Source: Sinomicrobium kalidii (GTDB lineage: Bacteria > Bacteroidota > Bacteroidia > Flavobacteriales > Flavobacteriaceae). Taken from it: a stretch of DNA of 64,000 nucleotides. Position 1 is the stretch's first letter; each line of letters begins with the position of its first letter. The notes below the pieces were generated by a model. It saw nothing but the letters and a program-made list of their open reading frames with translations. It was not told where the DNA came from and searched no databases. The position numbers and the translations under genes were made by a program. The stretch is taken from the NCBI RefSeq assembly GCF_021183825.1, contig NZ_CP089211.1, positions 2,046,001 through 2,110,000 on the forward strand. The letters run 5' to 3'. This document shows, piece by piece, positions 8,935 to 16,946 of the stretch.

Positions 8935-9951
8935 TCACTGTCCAGTGGTTTCAGGATAGGTATGCTTTGGAAATTCGGAAGGTATATACCGAACAGTGTC
9001 ACCATTATACCAGTCATCCAGTCCTGTGATGTTGAGCAATATGTGGTAGACGTAGTTCTCCACTTCCTTCTGATCTTCACCGAAATCGGGCAAATCCTTT
9101 TGTATGGCGTCCATTTCCTCCACATAGGAATCGTGAATGCGTTCTGCCTCCTGTATGGCTTCATCCAGGGATATCTTATGGTGGTGTTGCAATGCAAGAA
9201 TGATATTGCAAACCTCAAATTCACTATCAGCGATCTCCTTTTCCAGGGTGTACCAGTCGTTCTGTATGGACATGATCCTGCACAATAATGTCCGCAGCCG
9301 CATGATCATGGGATGCCCGGCAATATCTTTCGGCAGCATATAGTTTATGCCGGCTTCTATCATATCTCCGTACGGATACATGGCAATAGTGTACTCCCTC
9401 AGAAATGACAATCGCAATAAGCTGGGATAGCGGCCTTCAAGACGATAAGGCGTTTCTTCTATGATACCATAGGTGGTATAGCGATACATATGTTCGGCCA
9501 GGCGTTCGATCCATTCATAGGGCATATAGGCAAGGAATTCGTCCCTGCATTTGGCAATCTGCCGATACAGCCCGGTATCGGTGGGCCCGGGTTCTTTACC
9601 CAGTATCACTTCTATAATGCGATCCCTTTCGACAGCTATTTTATCTACCGGCCAGCGCTCGTAATAATCATCATACAATGCAAGCCACAGGAAAAAACGG
9701 GCAATAGGTCTCAGGTGATCGACATTCGTCGTCGTAGGCGACATCCAGGAAGCCCCGTTGGCCAGGTTGTGCCCCTTGATCTTTTCCACGGCTTCTTTCG
9801 TCATAAAAGTCGTATAATCTTCATCCAGCCACTGCCGCTCTTCTTCGGTAAAATATTCCGGATGAGCCGGAGGAACATGAGGCCAGGGATACCTTAAACG
9901 CGGCATGTTTAGTTTGCGTTCCATAGTTTGTTTATTTTTAGGTTCATACAT
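8935..9951 (-). CDS. Class I terpene synthase (terpene cyclase) 2
   Basis: A 338-residue class I terpene cyclase with a full set of standard motifs: the aspartate-rich YDDYYE near residue 92, the NSE-type motif NDWYTLEKE near residue 230, and the C-terminal RY pair in TVRYIPSE. It has no signal peptide or membrane segment. Two starts are possible: 9951, or 9924 (MERKLNMPRL), which is preceded by an A-rich leader and fits the usual N-terminus better. It is the upstream member of the two-synthase pair on the minus strand. The palindrome TTACGGATTTCCGTAA is about 180 bases upstream and recurs upstream of the A-T-R synthetase gene. Product unknown. Confidence 0.87.
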   Translation of the reverse strand: MYEPKNKQTMERKLNMPRLRYPWPHVPPAHPEYFTEEERQWLDEDYTTFMTKEAVEKIKGHNLANGASWMSPTTTNVDHLRPIARFFLWLALYDDYYERWPVDKIAVERDRIIEVILGKEPGPTDTGLYRQIAKCRDEFLAYMPYEWIERLAEHMYRYTTYGIIEETPYRLEGRYPSLLRLSFLREYTIAMYPYGDMIEAGINYMLPKDIAGHPMIMRLRTLLCRIMSIQNDWYTLEKEIADSEFEVCNIILALQHHHKISLDEAIQEAERIHDSYVEEMDAIQKDLPDFGEDQKEVENYVYHILLNITGLDDWYNGDTVRYIPSEFPKHTYPETTGQ

Positions 9952-10129
9952 GGGTTCATGATTTTTGAGGGCATATGATTTTCCGTACTATTCAATCTGA
10001 AAGCCCGGATAAATTTTGTAACAACTCCCGGGGAACATCACACGGTGAGCAGTGACGGTTGTTTACCCGGGAACAACGCTATGTCGTACTAATCATCTTA
10101 TAAAATTAGATACATATTCTTAGAATTCC

Positions 10130-10145
10130 TTACGGATTTCCGTAA
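10130..10145. promoter_or_regulatory. Palindromic putative operator TTACGGATTTCCGTAA (copy 1)
   Basis: A perfect 16-bp palindrome lies in the spacer upstream of terpene synthase 2. The 18-base string CCTTACGGATTTCCGTAA is repeated exactly at 20455-20472 upstream of the A-T-R synthetase. The position and symmetry suggest a binding site for a dimeric regulator; the regulator is not identified. Confidence 0.55.
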
Positions 10146-10212
10146 CAGGCCAAACAATATTTTGTTATTTTATAGGTAATTAGCTGCTACTCCCGTTAGA
10201 TGAAAACCGGTT

Positions 10213-11719
10213 TTATTTGTCTTTTTCTATAAGTTTGATGACAAATTCCATCTGGGTATCCCTGTGTTCCAGGTAATCATTGAAGTACTGCTTTACCGTA
10301 TAGTCTGGGAGAATACCCCTGTTGTACACCTGGTTATCCTTTTCCGGCACATCCTGTTCCAGGTTGACAATAGAGAAAAAGGTTTCCAGTCCGGATTTTG
10401 GCAGTATATATCCCCAGGGCGTATGCCCGTTATGGCCATAGTAGCCTCCCATGGTTTCTTCTCCTACGGTCACTGTGTTCGGGTTACCGGTCACCATAGC
10501 GGCAAACAGGCTCCCTGCCGATGCCACTCTTGGTCCTATTAACAGATAAATATTTCCCGTAAAGGCATTTTCTTCGGGTGTTCTAATCCTGTGGTCTTTA
10601 CTTGTCTCCGTCTGGTAAAACCTGCCTCCTTTTTCCATCGGAAATTCTTTCTGCAGCATTCTATTGTATTTTCCCACGCCTAACGGTCTCAGGAAAGACG
10701 GTATTTTGCTGTAGGCATACCGCAAATAAGGCACCTTGTTAAAACTCACCCAGGCTTGTCTGTTTTCCCGGAAATTCCGCTGTGCCAGGTAGGCATAGGT
10801 TATAAGGTCGTTGGGATCTGTTCCCCCGCCGTTATGCCTTACATCCACGATCAGGTTTTTTGTTTTTCGTGTTTTCAGTTCCGTAAAAACACTGTCCAGG
10901 AAGCGGGTATATCTGCGGTGTTTCTCTGAGTTCTCATTACCCAGCGAGAACGAATTTACCGTAAGCACGGCTACCGCCTCATCCCTATATTCAAAAGTAT
11001 ACGACTCTTCTTCTTCCCAGCCTTTGTAATCCCCCTCGTCATACGGACGGGAGTACCTGTTCTCTACATTTTTGTAATACGTCCTGTACCCTACACTTTC
11101 CAGGGTTTTACACCGTACATTATGGGAGCCGTGCGGTATGTAGCACACCTCAAACGTATTTTCCAACCCGTAATGCAGGCGGTAGTACCGGGCAAAACTG
11201 AAATTAATGCCGATAGCCTTTCCTGTAATGTTCACCCCGTCCGTGGTATAATATTTATACAATGCAGAAATAACCGTTTCCATAGGCCTGCCGTTGATCG
11301 ATACGATCCGGGTGCCCAGCGGAATTTCTTTGCCCTCCATATAGTATCCAGGAATCCTCTATAAATTTTACCGGATAAGGAAAGTAACCGGTTTGCTCCC
11401 CGGCCAGTGACTTACGGTATTTCTTCGGAAGGGAGGTATCGCTGTGCAGGCTGCCTTCGAAATCGGTGAGCTTTACGATGATATTGTAAAAATCCCGGTA
11501 GGTTTCTGCCTTTCCCACCTGCGCTTCCGCCCAGGTGTATATACTATCTGTTTCCTTTTCGGACCTGTACTTATACAAACCGGAGTTGGCACTGATCCTG
11601 ATCTTTTTAAAGATGTCCAGGTCTTTACGCATTTTGGACCTCGGGAAAGGATCGTCTACGGACTGGGGAAAAACAGCGTATGTTACTGCCAAAAGCAGCA
11701 GTATTACTAATTTTTTCAT
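10213..11719 (-). pseudogene. S41 family peptidase, frameshifted near 11340
   Basis: A secreted C-terminal-processing-type (S41) serine peptidase split by a frameshift. The 5' part starts at 11719 (MKKLVILLLLAVTYAVF signal peptide) and reads through FPYPVKFIEDSWILY at about 11345, after which that frame is out of register. The other frame resumes at MEGKEIPLGTRIVSINGRPM, a PDZ-like segment, and continues to the catalytic region with NLIVDVRHNGGG and ASAGSLFAA (nucleophile serine) and ends normally. Together they give about 500 residues, a usual length for Bacteroidota S41 peptidases. A single-base change restores it, so it is either a recent pseudogene or a sequence error. Confidence 0.8.
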
Positions 11720-11900
11720 GTTTGTTTTTAATTTGATGAACACTACTTGTTACCTGACGGATGCGCTTTTCATTTATATGGGCATCAGGCCAATAAGGTA
11801 CTATTCCATACCCCGCAGACCGGATAGCTCTCCGAAACATTTGCATTTTCACCAATGGCCCGGGCTTTCGAACCCAAGCCATACCCCGCAAAGGACGCCA

Positions 11901-11930
11901 CAAAAAATATTCGTGTATCCGTGGCAAAAG
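11901..11930. repeat. Copy of the CCGTGTATCCGTGGC dispersed repeat
   Basis: It reads CAAAAAATATTCGTGTATCC followed by GTGGCAAAAG. It is one of five copies in the window (5646, 11901, 16857, 42665, 63842), all intergenic. Confidence 0.6.
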
Positions 11931-12010
11931 GCAAATCGTTTCTATTTCCATACAGGCAAAAATACCCGTTGCAAAACGTACGGACTTGTATAATCTTGGC
12001 AATTCTATTC

Positions 12011-12759
12011 CTAAGGTAAAAGGGTATGCTGATAGGCCACGGGCGATATTCTCACAAAACGCTTAAACGTCCTGGAAAAGTGAGCCCGTAATCATAGGCA
12101 ATTTGTGTAAGGCGGGAATGTGCCGTAATCTGTTGTTTTCCGGAAAAAATCTTTTTCATCAGCACATAGTGCATGGGAGACATGCCCGTTGAAACCCGGA
12201 ATTTTTTGGCAAAACCGTATTTGTTACAGTTAACTACCCGCGCTATTTCTTCCAGGCTCAGGTTGGCAGTGATGTTGGCATGAATAAAGTCAACGGCATC
12301 GTTCAGGCTGGCCGGGGCCAGTTCGGAATACTCCCCTTCTTTTTCCACGGCAAAAGGGTACAGTGCATCTGCAAAACCATTAAGTGCTACCCGTATGTTT
12401 TCGGTATGCCGTATCGCAAGGCTTTGTTTGAGTATTTCAAACCACTTTCCGGTATTTCGGTCTTCGATTTTTCGCTGATGAAAGGTTACATTTTTTCCGC
12501 CGAAAAGGTATTTCATCACCTCCTGCGGAATGTAAACCGTGTCGAAATCAAGCTTTATACCCGGGTCTGCCAGGGGATTGGCATGCACTTCATACGGATT
12601 GGTTATGGTAATACTCCCCGCCTCTCCGTACAAGGTTTTGCCATCCATCCTTATAGCCTCCGTACCGCTTCGGATCAGGGAGATACAAAAAGTTTCGTGG
12701 TAGTGCTCCGGGAAGGCTGCTGCCAGGTCTTGTATGGATATGTATTCGAGGTCGTTCAA
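12011..12759 (-). pseudogene. AraC family transcriptional regulator with damaged C-terminal helix-turn-helix
   Basis: This would be a DNA-binding regulator with an N-terminal cupin-like sensing half (NPYEVHANPL) and a C-terminal AraC-type double helix-turn-helix. The open frame runs from 12759 to 12052. It reads normally through TQIAYDYGLT and then into FPGRLSVL and a stop, where AraC proteins have FSRTFKRF. That expected text is present in the next frame (FSRTFKRFVRISPVAYQ, ending at the TAG at 12011-12013). About four residues between GLT and FSRTF are missing together with the frame change, consistent with a deletion of roughly 13 bases near 12079. The recognition helix is lost in the reading frame, so it is probably inactive. 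Confidence 0.75.
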
Positions 12760-12850
12760 CAGTTTTACTATACCTATTTGATATTTTCCTTTTTCCGGCC
12801 AATAGCTCCTGATATTGGAGCAGCCTTTATAAATTACATTCCAACCTATG

Positions 12851-13705
12851 TTACCACTCCAAAGTAAAAATCACTTCCAGATTACCGCCATCACCCCGGA
12901 TTTTAACCGTGTCCGGTTTTGTTTCGGCATAATCCTGAAACGTATAATATTCCTCAGACGGCCAATATTCGAGAAGTGATCTTGATATTCCTTCGGTATC
13001 ATATCCGGAAATGTCAATACTGAACCGGGCAGATGTTCCTATATAAAGGTTTCTATCTTCCAGATCCCAGAACAGCGTCTCACCTTTCTTTTTTTCTTCC
13101 GGCCTATGCCATTCATTTGTACTTCTTTGTAAGGACTGCCCTTCAAAAGATATTAAATAAGCATCCTTCGATAACAGAGACAAGAAATTGGTCAGTGTAT
13201 AGGGTGCATTTTCCGGGCTTTCAGCATCCCACACTTCCTTTTTTCCGTAAAAAGATAATACCTCAAAAGATTTTACCTTTACGGCACTCCCTTTTGCAAC
13301 ATTTATATTCAATGTCTTTTCTATAAACTTCCCATCTACACTTTCTACTGTAAACCCCACCTTGTTTTCTCCCGGAAACATAAAGCCTGTATATATCGAT
13401 ATTTCCTTGCCCAGATTATCGGGAGCATCATCCATACCGCTAAGTGTTTTGGTATAAGGCAAAGTGTCCCCGGAAGAGGAAATAGTATAACGGGTTATAC
13501 CCACGGAACGCATATTTTCCTCACAGGTTATGACAAATTCTATCGACTTATCAATTTCATAAGTCTGCGAAGCCGATGTTACTGAAATTTCCAGACTCTC
13601 TTCCGGGGGCTCTTCGTCATCCAAAGCATTATCGCCATTTGTGCTGCATGAATTTATTAAAAAACCGAACAAGCAAAAATTTATGAGAACGTATATCTTT
13701 TTCAT
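12851..13705 (-). CDS. Hypothetical lipoprotein
   Basis: A 284-residue protein of unknown function. A lipoprotein signal peptide is visible, with the lipobox ending LINSC at Cys20 followed by STNGDN, and then an acidic linker (DDEEPPEESLEI), typical of surface- or periplasm-anchored lipoproteins in Bacteroidota. The rest is rich in beta-strand-like alternation and could form Ig-like or cadherin-like folds, but no family was recognised. It stands between the damaged AraC gene and the small-peptide region. AT content is higher than in flanking genes, as for the next few kilobases. Confidence 0.6.
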   Translation of the reverse strand: MKKIYVLINFCLFGFLINSCSTNGDNALDDEEPPEESLEISVTSASQTYEIDKSIEFVITCEENMRSVGITRYTISSSGDTLPYTKTLSGMDDAPDNLGKEISIYTGFMFPGENKVGFTVESVDGKFIEKTLNINVAKGSAVKVKSFEVLSFYGKKEVWDAESPENAPYTLTNFLSLLSKDAYLISFEGQSLQRSTNEWHRPEEKKKGETLFWDLEDRNLYIGTSARFSIDISGYDTEGISRSLLEYWPSEEYYTFQDYAETKPDTVKIRGDGGNLEVIFTLEW

Positions 13706-13801
13706 TATCCACTATAATGTTTTTGTGTTTCCCCGGCAATTTAAGTCAATTTTTTAAATTATTTTGTCGGGACGGGCTTCCATATCTATCAAAAAAGAAA
13801 T

Positions 13802-14170
13802 TTAACATACTTTAATCCCACGCCACACAATCACTTTAAAAACATCTTTTACTTCCTCCGCTTCAAAATCCGGATTGGATTCCAGGAGATGTTTGCATAC
13901 GGGAATATGTCCTTGCCCAAAAATGACCAAAAACCCGTTCATCACTCACTTAAACGAACCTATTGGTAATAATTTTCTGCCATCAATGGTATAACTCTCC
14001 TCATAAGTCAATTTTATGAGCTCTATGTTATGTATACTTCCCTTTGTCCTTTTGGCAAACAAGGCATAACATGCAGTATACGGAAAAGGCCTTCTCCCGT
14101 TTTCGTACTGTCTAAAAGTAAAAAACTGAGCTAAATTGTGGATCAAACAAGTACACAGTCTTTTATTCAA
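13802..14170 (-). pseudogene. Remnant of a TraB/DUF5694-like gene with frameshifts
   Basis: No single open frame covers this stretch, but two frames give protein-like text in order. The first is IKLTYEESYTIDGRKLLP (about 14015-13946). The second is VIFGQGHIPVCKHLLESNP (13942-13802), which resembles the C-terminal GxGHxxxxKxxxESxP segment of DUF5694/TraB-like proteins. They are joined by frame changes near 13940, where the other frame reads SDERV just before. The N-terminal part is unrecognisable. This is a tentative reading based on remembered family motifs only. Confidence 0.4.
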
Positions 14171-14291
14171 CGGCCTCTATCGGTGGGTTACCGACTAACC
14201 CTGCTTTAAAATTTTCCCAGTCTGAAAAAATTGCCAGAGCAATTATAAATACAATGGCTACTATTATGTACCTGAAATTCTTCTTTTTCAT
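14163..14291 (-). CDS. Small single-membrane-span protein, 42 residues
   Basis: A complete ATG-to-TAA frame below the usual length cutoff. It has a basic N-terminus (MKKKNFRY), one hydrophobic segment (IIVAIVFIIALAIF) and a polar tail (SDWENFKAGLVGNPPIEAVE). It resembles the second small peptide upstream (14512-14648) in plan: basic start, one membrane span, then a D-x-x-x-F/I-x-x-G motif. Such short membrane peptides occur beside bacteriocin genes, where they can act as immunity or accessory proteins. This role is inference from size and neighbourhood. Confidence 0.45.
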   Translation of the reverse strand: MKKKNFRYIIVAIVFIIALAIFSDWENFKAGLVGNPPIEAVE

Positions 14292-14511
14292 AATTGCAAA
14301 ATTCTTTTGATGAAGAAAAATTGTGTTTAAAATAAAGGAAAGCCTGAAGACGTAAGATTTTTCATTAAACTCACAATAAACTTTCTTCCGTTGAGTACCT
14401 CGTGAGCTTGCCCCGAGATTTTTTAAGTGAAAATCTAAACCCTTTTGTAGTACTGAATAATTATTAAGCCAACTTTATAGAAGATAGGTAAAAACCACCT
14501 ACAGGGCGCTA

Positions 14512-14648
14512 CTAATTAAGCGCATCTACAATACCATCAAGTATTCCGGAGCGATCATGGATAAAAGCTATGGCGATAACCACTAACCAAGCTACCGCTA
14601 ATATTTTACCTAAAGGCTCGTTGTTAACTGTTTTTTTGATTTTGACAT
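14512..14648 (-). pseudogene. Small membrane peptide with a frameshift in an A7 run
   Basis: From the ATG at 14648 the frame stops after 12 codons. Adding one base to the run of seven A (the T run at 14631-14637 on the plus strand) gives a 45-residue peptide: MSKSKKTVNNEPLGKI, then LAVAWLVVIAIAFIH, then DRSGILDGIVDALN and stop at 14512. The restored product is coherent and similar in plan to the 42-residue peptide downstream, so the gene is real but shifted, either by decay or by a sequencing error in the homopolymer. Confidence 0.45.
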
Positions 14649-14655
14649 AATTTAA

Positions 14656-14855
14656 TTAATCTTTAAAATAATTATAATACGCGTAGGCCATTCCTAATGC
14701 ACCTGCATAACCACCTAGTACTCCAGATACAATGCCAAGTCCTGCCACTTCAGCAGTATTACCTCTGTCTGTATCTTGTAATTCTACCTTTTCAGTTCCT
14801 GTACTTGCAACGAATTTAAATTTTTTAAAATTAAATTATTTTTCTTACGAAACAA
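14656..14855 (-). pseudogene. Bacteriocin-like leader peptide gene, frameshifted
   Basis: One frame gives a typical bacteriocin-type leader, KNNLILKNLNSLQVQELK. The next frame gives VELQDTDRGNTAEVAGLG, followed by a Gly-rich membrane-active-looking core, IVSGVLGGYAGALGMAYAYY, and NYFKD with the TAA at 14656-14658. Adding one base to the A4 run near 14790 joins them into about 66 residues. The usual double-glycine cleavage site appears as DTDRG, and no ATG is in frame (TTG at 14855 is the only candidate), so the gene looks decayed. The GxxxG-rich core is like class II two-peptide bacteriocins. Confidence 0.45.
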
Positions 14856-15040
14856 TGTGTGCACATCATTTTGTTTTACAAGGCTAACTTACAACCTTCC
14901 TCTCTCAAATTCTGAGAGTAAGACAGCTTAATTGTTAAAAAAAAATTAATTTTATAGCCCCTGTTTATGTCGGAGTTTTATACAACTAATTATTACGGTT
15001 TTCTTGGCTTTGAAAACTGCCATGAAATAATCCAAACCCA

Positions 15041-16765
15041 ATGAAGATAAAGAGCCCTGAATCGTCATTCCTTCTTGTCATTTTACTTTTTTGTCTGTAC
15101 GGGGAAGCCCAAGAGGATATACATGACACATTATACCGTAAAAACTATGATGAACTCAAAGAATTATTCCATACCTGGCTATCAAAGGATACGTTGACAG
15201 CGGAAGCCATTGCCGATGCTTATATAGAAAAAGGCAGGGCGGAAAATGATTCCATTAGAATAGCTAAGGGATATTATTTATACGCTACTTCCTTTGGTCC
15301 GCGGAGAGGATTGTTATACGCGGATACTATAATCGCATTGACAAAAAATGCCAATGACAAGTTCTATCCTGCAACAGGATATCTCGCCAAAGGGTTTTGG
15401 TTTTACCAACTCGATGAGTATAAAGAAGCATTAAAATATTACCTAATAGGTAATAAATATGCGGTAGAACGAAAAAATCTCAAACACCAGGCTTATATTC
15501 TCCCTATGATTATAGCTCTGAAAGATAGAGCAGGAGACCATCATGGGGCATTATCTATGGCAAAAGAATATTTAAGAGCCATAGAATACCAACCGGAGTA
15601 CAAAGAACTTTATAAAGATCATTCAAATCATAAAAATGTTTACAATACGGTTTATTTGTCCGCCATATACAACATATCCCTGTTATTTCTACAAATCAGA
15701 GAAATGGATTCTTCCAGAGTGTACTTCCAAAAAGGAATTGCAAAAAGTATAGTATATAAAGATACAGTACAATATTATGAATTAGTATCAAGCAGTGGCT
15801 CATTGGAATATTACGACGGTAATTATCATGCCGCTTTGGACAGCTTAAACAAGGCGACCCCCCACCTTACCAATGAGCACAATATTGCTATGGCTCATTA
15901 TTACAAGGGAAAATCTTATGAGGCCCTGGGACAAAACAAAAAGGCTTTATCCGTGTTCCTGAAAACCGATTCCCTGGCCAATAAAATAGATTATCGATTT
16001 CCGGAGCTAAGAGAGGCTTATGAGTACCTCGTGGATCATTACGACACGCAAAGTAAAAAAGACAGCCAGCTCATCTATATCAACAAAATACTGGACCTGG
16101 ACAAAGAACTGCTGGAAGTGCGTTCCATGGACGGGGAGATTGCCCGTAAATACGATACCCCCCGGTTAGTCCGTAAAAAGGAAGCGCTTCTTAAAGAGCT
16201 GGAAACAAAACACAAAAGAAACGTATTTTACAAATGGCTGCTCTTTAGTACGATTATACTGTTGGCCGTATTCCTGATTTACTACTATAAAAAACAATAC
16301 ACTTATCTGAAAAGATACCGGGAACTCCTGTCCGGAAATTCTACAAAGCCGGAAAAATGCCCGGAAGCAAAGATCAAAAACAAACAGGATTCTTACGTTC
16401 CGGAACATATATTTACCACTATTAAAACAAAACTGGAAAAATGGGAGGCAACTAAAAAATATACTACCCCGGATATCACCCTGACAACCCTCGCCAAAAA
16501 CCTGGATACCAATTCCTCTTACCTGTCCCGGGTGATCAACACTACCCGGGGTATGAACTTCAGTCAATACCTGCATCACCTGCGTACAAATCACATCATA
16601 CAACGTCTCAAGGAAGAAGAAAGACTAAGAACCTATGCCATCGAAGCCATTGCAGAAGAAGCGGGATACAGGACTACACAATCCTTTACCCGGGCATTTT
16701 ACCGTCAAACGGGGATTTACCCTTCTTATTTCCTGAAAAAGCTCAACAACCCGGCCAATAAATAA
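15041..16765 (+). CDS. TPR-containing membrane-anchored AraC family regulator
   Basis: A 574-residue regulator of a type common in Bacteroidota. A signal peptide-like N-terminus (FLLVILLFCLYGEAQ) is followed by a periplasmic or sensor region of tetratricopeptide-like repeats over residues about 30-370. A single membrane segment (WLLFSTIILLAVFLIYYY) lies near residue 396. The cytoplasmic AraC-type double helix-turn-helix is at about 465-572, with LTTLAKNLDTNSSYLSRVIN and AIAEEAGYRTTQSFTRAFYR. The TPR part probably senses a peptide or envelope signal. It is transcribed divergently from the small-peptide genes and convergently toward the A-T-R synthetase, so it is a plausible local regulator of either; this is inference. 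Confidence 0.88.
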   Translation: MKIKSPESSFLLVILLFCLYGEAQEDIHDTLYRKNYDELKELFHTWLSKDTLTAEAIADAYIEKGRAENDSIRIAKGYYLYATSFGPRRGLLYADTIIALTKNANDKFYPATGYLAKGFWFYQLDEYKEALKYYLIGNKYAVERKNLKHQAYILPMIIALKDRAGDHHGALSMAKEYLRAIEYQPEYKELYKDHSNHKNVYNTVYLSAIYNISLLFLQIREMDSSRVYFQKGIAKSIVYKDTVQYYELVSSSGSLEYYDGNYHAALDSLNKATPHLTNEHNIAMAHYYKGKSYEALGQNKKALSVFLKTDSLANKIDYRFPELREAYEYLVDHYDTQSKKDSQLIYINKILDLDKELLEVRSMDGEIARKYDTPRLVRKKEALLKELETKHKRNVFYKWLLFSTIILLAVFLIYYYKKQYTYLKRYRELLSGNSTKPEKCPEAKIKNKQDSYVPEHIFTTIKTKLEKWEATKKYTTPDITLTTLAKNLDTNSSYLSRVINTTRGMNFSQYLHHLRTNHIIQRLKEEERLRTYAIEAIAEEAGYRTTQSFTRAFYRQTGIYPSYFLKKLNNPANK

Positions 16766-16856
16766 GATCGGTGCATCAGTCGCAAAAACAACTCCATAAC
16801 TCATCAGCTCCCCCTCATTCAATAACCCGGTACCCCAATAACTAAGTAACTTTACA

Positions 16857-16888
16857 ACCAAAAACATCCGTATATCTGTGGCAAAAAA
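16857..16888. repeat. Copy of the CCGTGTATCCGTGGC dispersed repeat with TAACTC-type words before it
   Basis: It reads CCAAAAACATCCGTATATCT followed by GTGGCAAAAAA. The 60 bases before it hold AACTCC, CAATAACC and AACTAAGTAACT words like those beside the copies at 5646 and 63842. Confidence 0.55.
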
Positions 16889-16920
16889 GACGGGTTCAAC
16901 TTACAAAAGTCAAACCCGTC
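16883..16920 (-). terminator. Rho-independent terminator of the A-T-R synthetase
   Basis: On the minus strand an 8-bp stem, GACGGGTT paired with AACCCGTC (complement at 16913-16920 and 16889-16896), is followed by a run of six T. It starts 26 bases after the synthetase stop at 16947. Confidence 0.75.
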
Positions 16921-16946
16921 TGTTTAAATTCCGTATAGTAGTTTCC

